A stretch of DNA of 17,221 nt from assembly GCA_000436475.1 (NCBI GenBank), contig FR886213.1, positions 1 through 17,221 of the forward strand, written 5' to 3'. Positions within the stretch are counted from its first letter, which is position 1; every line of letters begins with the position of its first letter. A program made the position numbers and the translations under genes. Source of the DNA: Eubacterium sp. CAG:248 (GTDB lineage Bacteria > Bacillota > Clostridia > Lachnospirales > Lachnospiraceae). The notes beneath the pieces were generated by a model, which saw only the letters and a program-made list of their open reading frames with translations, searched no databases and was not told the origin of the DNA. This document shows, piece after piece, positions 1 through 7,808 of the stretch.

Positions 1-110
1 TGACAGAGGGGGTATTCAGAATAACTCAAATTGAATCGGAAACAGTTTTTAATAGTGTCCCATATGGGTTTACCTTACCTCAGATTGACAGAGAGTGACA
101 ATAGGTTGGA

Positions 111-154
111 GCTCTCCTAAGGGGCAGTTTAGGGTTCGATTCCCCCAGGGAACA
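111..154 (+). other. 3' fragment of a tRNA gene (tRNA-Arg CCT-like), putative attachment site
   Basis: The sequence reads like the 3' half of a tRNA: an anticodon loop CTCCTAA (114-120, anticodon CCT), GGGGC after it, a T-loop TTCGATT between GGG and CCCCC, and an acceptor 3' strand AGGGAAC plus A (147-154). No matching 5' acceptor strand (GTTCCCT) or D arm lies upstream, and the 5' anticodon stem does not pair, so this is not a functional tRNA. Integrases that target tRNA 3' ends leave such a fragment at the distal junction. The native-looking terminator just downstream suggests that chromosome continues to the right and the element lies to the left. Upstream there is a palindrome CCCATATGGG (59-68) and a repeated TGACAGAG (1-8 and 86-93), which could be integrase arm sites. 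That last point is speculation. Confidence 0.5.
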
Positions 155-162
155 TTATTTTA

Positions 163-197
163 GCAGCAATGATTGAATGTGTCATTGCTGCGTTTTT
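163..197 (+). terminator. Rho-independent terminator after the tRNA fragment
   Basis: A perfect 10-bp stem, GCAGCAATGA (163-172) with TCATTGCTGC (182-191), has a 9-nt loop and is followed by G and five Ts. It was probably the terminator of the original tRNA gene. Confidence 0.8.
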
Positions 198-263
198 AAT
201 ATCAGATGGAGTCGTTACATTTATAACATTTCAGTTGAAAAGAAAAATCGGAGGTAATAACTT

Positions 264-680
264 ATGGGATATGATATAGAGAAAGAGAAAAGAGAAGCGA
301 TAGATGCTGGATACAGGGCAATCAATAGTTTAAAGACAGCCAGAGATAATCTGAACAGTGCAAAGAACTGGGGATTATTGGATATGTTTGGTGGTGGATT
401 TTTCTCCACGATGCTTAAACATTCTAAAATAGACCAGGCAAGACAAAACATGGAACAGGCAAAGTATGATCTTCGTAATTTCAGCAGAGAATTAAATGAT
501 GTGAATATGGCATGTGATTTGAATATTAATATAGGAGATTTTTTGTCTTTCGCAGACTATTTTTTTGATGGATTTGTTGCGGACTGGATGGTACAGGATC
601 GAATCAATAATGCCAGATGTCAGGTGGAAGAAGCTATCCGTAGAACGGAATATATCATAAGCCAGTTGCAGCGTATGTAA
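264..680 (+). CDS. Small helical protein of unknown function
   Basis: A 138-residue protein with a strong ribosome site (GGAGGT, 250-255) at good distance from the ATG. No signal peptide or clear transmembrane segment is present. Charged, coiled-coil-like helices cover about residues 5-35, 52-80 and 108-138. They surround a glycine-rich turn (LLDMFGGGFFS, 38-48) and an aromatic stretch (FLSFADYFFDGFVADW, 92-107). I know no name for this family. The pattern resembles conserved hypothetical proteins of Firmicutes, but that is recollection, not a search. It is the first gene right of the putative attachment site and lies 57 bp before the MATE gene with no terminator between, so the two may be co-transcribed. 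No function is assigned. Confidence 0.8.
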   Translation: MGYDIEKEKREAIDAGYRAINSLKTARDNLNSAKNWGLLDMFGGGFFSTMLKHSKIDQARQNMEQAKYDLRNFSRELNDVNMACDLNINIGDFLSFADYFFDGFVADWMVQDRINNARCQVEEAIRRTEYIISQLQRM

Positions 681-737
681 AGAAAATATATCTTAATAGT
701 AATGTTGTTATTTGAACATTTATGGAGGAATAAGATA

Positions 738-2084
738 ATGTCAAAGGATGAATATTTAATCACAGATGCGCCTCTTAAAGCGCTGACAATATTTGCAATG
801 CCTATGATTCTGGGAAGCTTTTTCCAACAGGTATATAATATGGCTGATTCAATAATAGTTGGTCAATTTGTCGGCTCATCTGCACTCGCAGCAGTAGGTG
901 CCTGTGCTGCACTTACGAATGTCTTTATATGTGTAGCACTTGGTGCCGGTGTAGGTGCAGGTGTGCTTGTGAGCCGGTATTTTGGCGCAAGGGATTATAG
1001 TAAGATGAAAACAATTGTGTCAACATCATTGCTCAGCTTTTTGATATTAAGCATATTTCTTGGCATATTTGGTTTTTGTTTTTCTAATATAATGTTGAGT
1101 GCATTGCAGACTCCTGCTGATATATTGGATGATGCAGTATTATATCTGCGTGTTTATTTTGTTGGTTTTCCGTTTCTGTTTATGTACAATATTCTTTCAA
1201 CGATGTTTACCTCAATCGGTGAGTCGAAGATTCCGTTGGGACTTCTGATATTTTCTTCTATACTGAATATTATTATGGATCTATGGATGGTGGCAGGCTT
1301 AGGCCTTGGAGTGTTTGGTGCAGCACTTGCAACGCTTATTGCACAGGGGATTTCGGCTGTGTTTTCACTACTGATATTCCTTTACCGGATGCGCAGATAT
1401 GAAAGCAGCTTTAACTGGTTTGACAGACAGGAGCTGTCTTCTATGCTTCGAATTGCTGTACCATCTGTTTTACAGCAGTCAACAGTATCCATTGGCATGA
1501 TGATAGTACAGGCGGTTGTAAATCCCTTCGGTACACAGGCCCTTGCGGGATATTCGGCAACAATGAGAGTGGAAAATGTTTTTTCATTAATCTTTGTATC
1601 TATTGGAAATGCAGTTTCGCCATATGTTTCCCAGAATCTGGGAGCAAAGCAGAGCCAGCGTATTAAAAAAGGATACCACGCTGCACTTGTGTTAGACGTA
1701 TGTTTTGCAGTTCTTGCATTCATAGTTATTGAAACATTACATACGCAGATTTCATCGTTGTTTTTAGGAAAAGACGGAACTGATTTAGCATATCAGGTGT
1801 CTGGTGATTATATGAGATGGCTTGGTTATTTCTTCATTTTTATGGGTATCAAGATGGCAACAGATGGTGTTCTTCGTGGACTTGGAATCATGCGGCCATT
1901 TCTTATTGCTAATATGGTTAACCTTGCAATCCGTCTGTTGGTTGCCCTTTTATGTGCTCCACGTTTTGGCATTGAATATGTATGGCTCGCTGTACCAGCA
2001 GGCTGGTTTGCCAACTTTCTGATTTCTTATGTGGCCCTTAGAAAATCATGGCCAGCTGATGACGAGATTAATATAGATAATTAA
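738..2084 (+). CDS. MATE-family multidrug/Na+ antiporter
   Basis: A 448-residue polytopic membrane protein of the MATE family (MOP superfamily), which exports organic cations or drugs in exchange for Na+ or H+. Family signs are the N-terminal PMILGSFFQQVYNMADSIIV segment, GQFVGSSALAAVG, and a repeated two-halves layout of about 12 hydrophobic helices. The length is normal for the family. An upstream ATG at 702 is in frame, but TGGAGGAA (723-730) sits 7 nt before the ATG at 738, giving the start MSKDEYLITDAPLK, which fits family N-termini better. The substrate cannot be read from the sequence. The gene follows the 138-residue unknown gene by 57 bp and ends at a long hairpin. Confidence is high for the family and low for any particular substrate. 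Confidence 0.93.
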   Translation: MSKDEYLITDAPLKALTIFAMPMILGSFFQQVYNMADSIIVGQFVGSSALAAVGACAALTNVFICVALGAGVGAGVLVSRYFGARDYSKMKTIVSTSLLSFLILSIFLGIFGFCFSNIMLSALQTPADILDDAVLYLRVYFVGFPFLFMYNILSTMFTSIGESKIPLGLLIFSSILNIIMDLWMVAGLGLGVFGAALATLIAQGISAVFSLLIFLYRMRRYESSFNWFDRQELSSMLRIAVPSVLQQSTVSIGMMIVQAVVNPFGTQALAGYSATMRVENVFSLIFVSIGNAVSPYVSQNLGAKQSQRIKKGYHAALVLDVCFAVLAFIVIETLHTQISSLFLGKDGTDLAYQVSGDYMRWLGYFFIFMGIKMATDGVLRGLGIMRPFLIANMVNLAIRLLVALLCAPRFGIEYVWLAVPAGWFANFLISYVALRKSWPADDEINIDN

Positions 2085-2138
2085 TATAACGAGAATAATA
2101 GATAACGACACAGATTGATAATTAATATAGCGAAAATA
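2076..2138 (+). repeat. Short direct repeat at the 3' end of the MATE gene
   Basis: A 22-bp AT-rich unit starting GATAATTAATATA occurs at 2076-2097 and again at 2117-2138 with two differences. The first copy contains the MATE stop codon. It is probably a local duplication. No function is evident. Confidence 0.6.
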
Positions 2139-2143
2139 TTGAT

Positions 2144-2182
2144 AAAGCCGGTACGGGATTTGTTTAATCCAGTACCGGCTTT
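2144..2182 (+). terminator. Long hairpin terminator after the MATE gene
   Basis: AAAGCCGGTAC (2144-2154) pairs perfectly with GTACCGGCTTT (2172-2182). Inside it a further GGATT/AATCC stem follows one mismatch. The T tract is weak (TTTGTTG), so termination strength is uncertain, but the GC-rich stem stands out in AT-rich DNA. Confidence 0.7.
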
Positions 2183-2381
2183 GTTGATGTTCGCCTTGCG
2201 GCATACGTTTTAATAGACTTCTATAGCTGTCTGCTTAATAACAATATTATTTTTGTATGCAATACACACTATCAAAAGCTGTTTAAATATAGAAAATGTG
2301 AAAAAAGTACTAAAAAGTTAGGAGTGGGGTAGGGGACTTTTGTTAAAAAAATAGAATATAAAAACTAATGCCCGAAATCTG
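2183..2381. other. Gene-free stretch with a G-rich tract
   Basis: No credible coding region or RNA gene is seen. The only notable feature is a G-rich tract (2321-2335, GGAGTGGGGTAGGGG) between AAAAGT (2313-2318) and ACTTTT (2336-2341), which could form a weak hairpin or a two-tier quadruplex. It lies about 40 bp upstream of the promoter for the chemotaxis receptor. Confidence 0.4.
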
Positions 2382-2410
2382 TTGACTTAGAAAATATATT
2401 CTGCTATAAA
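2382..2410 (+). promoter_or_regulatory. Sigma-A-type promoter of the chemotaxis receptor gene
   Basis: TTGACT (2382-2387), a 17-bp spacer, then TATAAA (2405-2410). The start codon is 46 bp downstream of the -10. A CCGAAAT at 2372-2378 recalls a sigma-28 -10 box but has no TAAA at the right distance. Confidence 0.75.
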
Positions 2411-2456
2411 GGTTTGAAATAAATATAATTATTATAAAGAAAGGAAATAACAATCT

Positions 2457-4172
2457 ATGACACCACATATAAATATGATGAAAAAGAAATTGGAAGATAT
2501 GCATTTGAAGGAAAGGATAAATTATGGCTACAAAAAAGTTATCATTATGATGCTGATATCCGGGCTGTTTTCTATAATAGTTATAGGTGTGTTATTTGCT
2601 AATATGTATCACTATGTAGAAAATGTTGCGGCTGCAGACCAGGCGGTTAAAACGTGCAGAGTAAATGTTAATGCTGCTGCGAGAAATATAAGAGAAATGG
2701 CATTAAATAATGATACATCTTCTTATAATGACTATGAACTTACAGTAGAAAAATTGCTTACGGATGTTGATTCCCAGCTTCAGATTATAAAGAAGAGCGG
2801 GGTTGTTTCAGAAGCAGATTATAATGAATATGCATCTTATCTTTCTCAGTGGGGAAACATAGGTTATTCAATCATAGAAAATATTAAAAGCGGCAACAAG
2901 GATAAGGCAACTGAAGAAATTCTTAATAAATGTACTCCTGCATTGAATAAGCTTGTTGAAAAAGCAAGAAGCTTAGGTGATATTACAGATAAGGCGAGCA
3001 ATAGGGCTGCTATAACTACATTTATATTTGCAGCTGCAGGAATTGTATGTATTATTGTCTGTCTATCGATTGCGTGGATACTGGCAAAGAGGACAAGTAA
3101 GAAAGTACTTGAAACGATTATTGCACCATTAAAGTCAGTAGAAAATACTGCAGATGAAATGATGAAAGGAAATCTTCACAGCACACTTGATTATAAGTCT
3201 GATGATGAGCTTGGAAGACTGGCACACAGCCTGCGTAACTCTATTGCTATTCTTGGAAGCTACGTAGATGATATAGACCGTGCAATGAAGTTGTTTGCAG
3301 AAGGCAATTTCGATGTTAAACCGGAAGTAGAGTGGAAGGGTGATTTTGTTGGAATATTGAATTCCTTTATGCTGTTTGAGGAAAGTATGGCAGAAACTAT
3401 TAAAGGAATCCAGAGAGTTTCAGATGAAGTATCAAGTGCAGCAGAGCAGGTTGCTTCAAGCTCTAATGAATTAGCAGATGGAGCAACGAATCAGGCTGCT
3501 GTTGTAGAGGAGCTTACAGCAACAGTTGCAGGTGTTGCAGAGCAGGTGGAAAGCAATTCGCAGTCTGCAAAGCAAATCAGCAGCAGAGTGGGAAATCTTG
3601 GGGAAGCTATTTCTGAGAGTAACAGTAAGATGCAGGAAATGGTTGCTTCTATGAATGATATTAATGAGGCATCAAATGAGATTGATAAGATTATTGCAAC
3701 AATTAATGAAATTGCCTCACAGACTAATCTGCTTGCCTTGAATGCATCTATAGAAGCAGCAAGAGCTGGAGAAGCCGGAAAAGGCTTTGCAGTTGTTGCT
3801 AATCAGGTAAATCTTTTAGCAGACCAGAGTGCTAAGGCAGCAAAAGAATCTGCTGTACTCATTGAAACATCTGTAAGGGCTGTTAAGAAGGGTATGACGA
3901 TTGCAGATGAGACTGCAACGCAGTTAGAAGAGGTTGCTGGTAGTTCTAAGATGATTACAGAGGAAGTTACTGATATCGCGGATACATTAGAGCAGCAGAC
4001 GGCAGAAATAAAGCAGATTAATGAAGGAATTGAGCAGATTAATGATGTTGTACAGACGAATTCAGCAACATCACAGGAATGTGCAGCAGCTAGTCAGCAG
4101 ATGAGCAGCGAAGCAGAGAATCTGCGTGAAATGATACGAAGATTTAAGGTTGCAGACTTTAAGAAGAAATAA
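2457..4172 (+). CDS. Methyl-accepting chemotaxis protein
   Basis: A 571-residue transmembrane chemoreceptor that would signal to CheA/CheW. Layout: a short cytoplasmic N-terminus, TM1 (about 27-49), an extracytoplasmic helical sensor (50-185) of four-helix-bundle type, TM2 (186-209), HAMP (about 210-263), a second HAMP-like stretch (about 268-315), and the methyl-accepting coiled coil (320-571). The signalling hairpin tip is clear at 418-441 (SQTNLLALNASIEAARAGE). After it the usual acidic and basic pair of EExR is replaced by NQVN (449-452), a minor variation. No C-terminal CheR-binding pentapeptide is present. The ribosome site is modest (AAAGGAAA, about 11 nt before the ATG). The gene is monocistronic with its own promoter and no adjacent che genes. 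The ligand is unknown. Confidence 0.96.
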   Translation: MTPHINMMKKKLEDMHLKERINYGYKKVIIMMLISGLFSIIVIGVLFANMYHYVENVAAADQAVKTCRVNVNAAARNIREMALNNDTSSYNDYELTVEKLLTDVDSQLQIIKKSGVVSEADYNEYASYLSQWGNIGYSIIENIKSGNKDKATEEILNKCTPALNKLVEKARSLGDITDKASNRAAITTFIFAAAGIVCIIVCLSIAWILAKRTSKKVLETIIAPLKSVENTADEMMKGNLHSTLDYKSDDELGRLAHSLRNSIAILGSYVDDIDRAMKLFAEGNFDVKPEVEWKGDFVGILNSFMLFEESMAETIKGIQRVSDEVSSAAEQVASSSNELADGATNQAAVVEELTATVAGVAEQVESNSQSAKQISSRVGNLGEAISESNSKMQEMVASMNDINEASNEIDKIIATINEIASQTNLLALNASIEAARAGEAGKGFAVVANQVNLLADQSAKAAKESAVLIETSVRAVKKGMTIADETATQLEEVAGSSKMITEEVTDIADTLEQQTAEIKQINEGIEQINDVVQTNSATSQECAAASQQMSSEAENLREMIRRFKVADFKKK

Positions 4173-4245
4173 CAGAGCAGATGACTTGATTATTTCTGAA
4201 AAGTATAAGACTGTATTTACAAGCTCTACAGGAATTATATTTTTT

Positions 4246-4321
4246 GACACCATAACATCATAACATATAGGTGATAAAATATAAAAAATGTGATAAAGTA
4301 TTTTATGATGATGTGATGGTC
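4246..4321. repeat. Imperfect long palindrome upstream of the exonuclease gene
   Basis: The left arm (4246-4281: GAC, CAT, ACATCAT, then ATAAAATA after a 12-nt insert) is matched by the right arm (4299-4321: TATTTTAT, ATGATGT, ATG, GTC). It is not followed by a T tract on either strand, so it does not look like a terminator. It may be an operator-like or structured leader region. A TTGACA (4245-4250) overlaps its left end, 16 bp before TATAGG. Confidence 0.45.
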
Positions 4322-4417
4322 AAAAGGTAAAAAGGCATTTGAGCATGCACTATAGATTTTTTGACTTGTGACACAACCCGATATGTACAAAGAATGTGCA
4401 CAGAAATGAGGATGAGT

Positions 4418-5407
4418 ATGAATTATATAGTGTTGGATCTTGAGTGGAATCAGAGCAGCAGGGGTAAGCAATATACTGTTTTAGGACTACCATTTGAGAT
4501 TATACAGATAGGTGCAGTTAAGCTTGATGAGAATAAGAAAGTAACAGGAAAGTGGGAACGCATAATAAAGCCTGTTGTATACACGAGACTTCATGGAAAA
4601 GTATCAGAAATGCTTGGGATTACAGCTGATGACCTTAAATCAGGACAGGATTTTAAGAGTGCTGCAGGTGAGTTCCTTGAATGGTGTGGTGAAGATTATA
4701 AGTTTATAACATGGGGAGGTTCAGATCTTACAGAATTCCAGAGAAATATGAAGTATTTTGGTGTGGAAAATCATTTTCCTTTTCCATTAACATATTATGA
4801 TCTTCAGAAGTTATATAGTAAGGTATACTCTGACGGAAAGACAAGAAGGAGCTTGAAAATAGCGATTGAAGAGCTTGGATTTTTGGAAGATGCAGAGTAT
4901 CATTCAGCAATCAATGATGCTATATATACAGCAAGAATCTTTTCTAACATGGATTTTGAAAGTGTGAGCATATATGAAAGTATAGATACATATAGAATCC
5001 CATCATCAAGAAAAGAAGAGATATATATGAATTTCAAAACTTATGAAAAGTATATATCAAAGGGTTTTAAGACAAGAGATAAGGCGGCAGAGGACAGGAT
5101 AGCAAGATCGTGCAGTTGTTATATATGTAAAAGTCCGATGAAAAGGCGTATAAAGTGGTTTGCCACATCCTCAAAGAATTATTATTCTGTTTTTGTGTGT
5201 GATGAGCACGGATTGTTTAAGGGGAGAATGAAGGTTAAACAGAGTGATGATGGACAATATTATGATGTAAGGATATTAAAGCATACAGATGAAGCTGGTG
5301 TTGATAAAATAATAGATAAGCAGAAAAAAGAGCGGGAACACAGAAGACGTAAGAGAATGGAAGAACATAAAAGGAAAGTAGAAGCAAGAAACAGCTGTAA
5401 TAAGTGA
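4418..5407 (+). CDS. DEDDh-type 3'-5' exonuclease domain protein with Cys/His cluster
   Basis: A 329-residue RNase T/DnaQ-superfamily exonuclease. The three exo motifs are visible: DLEW at the N-terminus (D7, E9), a GGSDLTEF segment with D103, and HSAINDA (H162, D167), the DEDDh signature for two-metal 3'-5' hydrolysis. Past the nuclease fold, three cysteines (C232, C234, C237) plus C261 and H264 could bind zinc. The last 30 residues are strongly basic and helical (KKEREHRRRKRMEEHKRK), suiting nucleic-acid binding. An in-frame extension to 4361 is possible, but GAGG (4408-4411) sits 6 nt before the ATG at 4418 and MNYIVLDLEW is the natural exonuclease N-terminus. A TTGACT at 4361 could be a -35 box, but its -10 is poor. 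Whether it acts on RNA or DNA cannot be told. Confidence 0.88.
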   Translation: MNYIVLDLEWNQSSRGKQYTVLGLPFEIIQIGAVKLDENKKVTGKWERIIKPVVYTRLHGKVSEMLGITADDLKSGQDFKSAAGEFLEWCGEDYKFITWGGSDLTEFQRNMKYFGVENHFPFPLTYYDLQKLYSKVYSDGKTRRSLKIAIEELGFLEDAEYHSAINDAIYTARIFSNMDFESVSIYESIDTYRIPSSRKEEIYMNFKTYEKYISKGFKTRDKAAEDRIARSCSCYICKSPMKRRIKWFATSSKNYYSVFVCDEHGLFKGRMKVKQSDDGQYYDVRILKHTDEAGVDKIIDKQKKEREHRRRKRMEEHKRKVEARNSCNK

Positions 5408-5418
5408 TATTAAAACAG

Positions 5419-5477
5419 AAGGCTGGGAGGCAATAATCTTGATTGTAGGTTATTGTCTCCCAGCCTTTTGTTTTTTT
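5419..5477. terminator. Bidirectional terminator between the exonuclease gene and glgB
   Basis: AAGGCTGGGAG (5419-5429) pairs with CTCCCAGCCTT (5457-5467), and CAATAA/TTATTG extends the stem inward past a G/T mismatch. It is followed on the + strand by TTG and seven Ts. On the - strand a shorter T run (CTGTTTT) follows, so it can also serve convergent glgB. Confidence 0.9.
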
Positions 5478-5554
5478 GGTTTTAATATGTACTTGTAAGA
5501 TAAATATGATTAAGCCATTGACAGACATGATGGCGTAACAGCCAGATAAAAGAT

Positions 5555-7489
5555 TTATGATATCTTCGTAGGCTTATGCGCGTTCACATCACCATTGAAT
5601 TCATAAACAGCGATGCCGTATCTATGTAAGTCAATAAGCAGTGAATCTTTATATCCATCACATTCGCCGTGAATACTTGTAAGTGTTTTCTTCTGATTCT
5701 TTAAATCATCACCAAGAACAAGCTTGTATTTTCCTTTTATAGGAACACCGATTCTGTGATGCATACGTTCTACTGGTGTGAAGTTTAAGACAAACAGAAG
5801 ATGCCTCTTTTTATCCGGACTTATTCTTATAAATGAAAATACACTGTTATCTCTGTCGTTTGCGTTTATCCAGCGGAAACCTTCTGGACTATAATCTGTT
5901 TCGTACAGACATTTATACTTTTTGTTAAGCATCATACATGCTTTGGTAAATTCCTTAAGCTCCTTGTGTGAAGGATCTTCAAGCAGGTACCAGTCAAGAG
6001 CTTTCTTTTCACTCCATTCGTTCCACTGACCGAATTCCTGTCCCATAAAGAGTAACTTTTTACCAGGATGACCACTCATGTATGCATAGGCCAGCTTTAA
6101 GTTGGCAAACTTATCGTCCTTATCACCTGGCATTTTGCCGAGCATAGAGCATTTAAGGTGGACAACCTCATCATGTGAAAGAACAAGTATGAAATTCTCA
6201 CTGTACGCATACATTAATGAGAAGGTCATCTTTCCATGATTGAACTTTCTAAAGTAAGGATCGAGTTTCATGTATTCAAGGAAATCATGCATCCATCCCA
6301 TATTCCACTTAAATGTGAATCCAAGACATTCACCATTGTCAGGATCACCACTTACCATAGGCCATGCTGTTGATTCTTCTGCTATTGTAACAGCCTGAGG
6401 GAAACGTTTTTTCATCATGCTGTTAAAATGCTTTAAAAAGCTCATGGCTTCAAGGTTGCCGTTACCGCCGTATTTGTTAGGGACCCAGTTACCTTCTGTT
6501 CTTCCGTAGTCAAGATAGAGCATGGATGCCACAGCATCAACTCTTAATCCGTCTATATGGAACTTATCTACCCAGAACATACCATTTGCAATAAGGAAGT
6601 TGGATACTTCATTCTTACCATAATCAAATACTTTAGTGCCCCAGTCAGGATGTTCACCTTTTCGAGGGTCTGCATACTCGTAGACACAGCTTCCATCGAA
6701 GTTGGCAAGACCATGTGCATCCTTTGGAAAATGTGCAGGAACCCAGTCAAGTATGATGGCAATATGTTTGCTGTGCATATAATTAACGAAATACATGAAG
6801 TCCTCTGGTGTTCCGTATCTTGCAGTAGGTGCATAATATCCTGTAACCTGATAACCCCATGAGCCATCGAAAGGATACTCTGCAATACCCATAAGCTCAA
6901 TATGTGTATATCCCATTTCTGAAACATATGCTGCGAGATCAGGTGCTATATCCCTGTAGTTAATATAGCCATCTTCAGTGCCATCCTCCTGCTTTTTCCA
7001 TGAACCAAGGTGACATTCGTATATAGACATAGGTGACTTAAGATGGTTTTCTTTTTTCTTGGATTCTACCCATGCACTATCTGTCCATGTAAAACTGTTA
7101 AGGTCTGCTACGATAGATGCTGTTTCAGGTCTTAGCTGCGCTGCATTGGCATAAGGGTCAGCCTTATATATAGCTTCTCCGTTCTGTGCTATAATAAGGT
7201 ACTTATACATCTGTCCCTTCATGGCACCTTCTACAAACAGTTCATATATGCCGCCATCGGAAATCTTTTTCATGTCATATCCATAGGCTTTCCAGTCATT
7301 AAACTCACCTATAACATACACATCCTTGGCAGCTGGTGCCCATACTGCGAAATATACACCTGTCTTACCATCCTTTTGTGCAACATGTGCTCCCATTTTA
7401 TTGTAAATCTCATAATGTGTTCCCTGTCCAAAAAGATAGGAATCCAACTCGCTTATCCGCACATCATTGTAATTCAATATATCAGCCAT
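5555..7489 (-). CDS. glgB: 1,4-alpha-glucan (glycogen) branching enzyme
   Basis: A 644-residue GH13 branching enzyme, which cuts alpha-1,4 chains and re-attaches them through alpha-1,6 links in the cytoplasm during glycogen synthesis. An N-terminal CBM48-like beta domain (about 40-130) precedes the catalytic barrel. Conserved regions are DWVPAH (248-253), GLRVDAVA with nucleophile D318, TIAEEST with acid/base E371, and LSHDEV with D440. A C-terminal beta domain ends the protein. The length matches GH13 branching enzymes. A GTG 18 nt upstream is in frame, but GGCGGAG lies just before the ATG at 7489, so that ATG is preferred. No other glycogen genes (glgA, glgC, glgP) are in the window, so it stands alone, divergent from the MraY-type gene. 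A perfect inverted repeat lies 27 bp upstream. Confidence 0.96.
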   Translation of the reverse strand: MADILNYNDVRISELDSYLFGQGTHYEIYNKMGAHVAQKDGKTGVYFAVWAPAAKDVYVIGEFNDWKAYGYDMKKISDGGIYELFVEGAMKGQMYKYLIIAQNGEAIYKADPYANAAQLRPETASIVADLNSFTWTDSAWVESKKKENHLKSPMSIYECHLGSWKKQEDGTEDGYINYRDIAPDLAAYVSEMGYTHIELMGIAEYPFDGSWGYQVTGYYAPTARYGTPEDFMYFVNYMHSKHIAIILDWVPAHFPKDAHGLANFDGSCVYEYADPRKGEHPDWGTKVFDYGKNEVSNFLIANGMFWVDKFHIDGLRVDAVASMLYLDYGRTEGNWVPNKYGGNGNLEAMSFLKHFNSMMKKRFPQAVTIAEESTAWPMVSGDPDNGECLGFTFKWNMGWMHDFLEYMKLDPYFRKFNHGKMTFSLMYAYSENFILVLSHDEVVHLKCSMLGKMPGDKDDKFANLKLAYAYMSGHPGKKLLFMGQEFGQWNEWSEKKALDWYLLEDPSHKELKEFTKACMMLNKKYKCLYETDYSPEGFRWINANDRDNSVFSFIRISPDKKRHLLFVLNFTPVERMHHRIGVPIKGKYKLVLGDDLKNQKKTLTSIHGECDGYKDSLLIDLHRYGIAVYEFNGDVNAHKPTKIS

Positions 7490-7515
7490 ATAACTCCGCC
7501 CTTCCACTTATATTT

Positions 7516-7536
7516 AACTGATATCATATATCAGTT
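7516..7536. repeat. Perfect 9-bp inverted repeat upstream of glgB
   Basis: AACTGATAT and ATATCAGTT are separated by CAT, 27 bp upstream of the glgB start. The size and placement suit a repressor operator or a hairpin in the 5' leader. I could not find a convincing promoter for glgB. The rest of this intergenic region up to 7683 is AT-rich without visible structure. Confidence 0.5.
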
Positions 7537-7683
7537 CACATACTCATTTGTATAAAAATATTTTATCATAATATTCGATTAAATACTATTAATTTTTTGA
7601 CAATTGGTCATTTTTTATTGCCTTTTTAAGTTTAATGTTAAAATGTTACATAATAAATGATTATAATGAGTTTAATGTAACAC

Positions 7684-7712
7684 TTGACATCATAATTGCA
7701 GGAATTTATCAT
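7684..7712 (+). promoter_or_regulatory. Sigma-A-type promoter of the MraY-type gene
   Basis: A perfect TTGACA (7684-7689), a 17-bp spacer, then TATCAT (7707-7712). This leaves a leader of about 90 nt before the ATG at 7809. The leader contains a small hairpin (ACCTTT 7769-7774 with AAAGGT 7780-7785). A second TTGACA nearer the gene has no -10 at proper spacing. Confidence 0.75.
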
Positions 7713-7808
7713 AAAGTATACTGGTTTCATATTATGATATAAGCGTTAAAAAACCATTTGACACTTATACCTTTATATGAAAGGTAATACTAATTAAGGA
7801 GAAATATT

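Noticed and set aside
82..154. Complete tRNA gene
   Set aside because: The 5' acceptor strand, D arm and 5' anticodon stem do not match. Only the 3' part is tRNA-like.
2372..2378. CCGAAAT before the chemoreceptor gene as a sigma-28 promoter
   Set aside because: The bases at the required -35 distance do not read TAAA, while a good sigma-A promoter lies just downstream.
4378..4384. CCGATAT resembling a sigma-28 -10 box before the exonuclease gene
   Set aside because: No TAAA lies 14-16 bp upstream. Only an isolated match.
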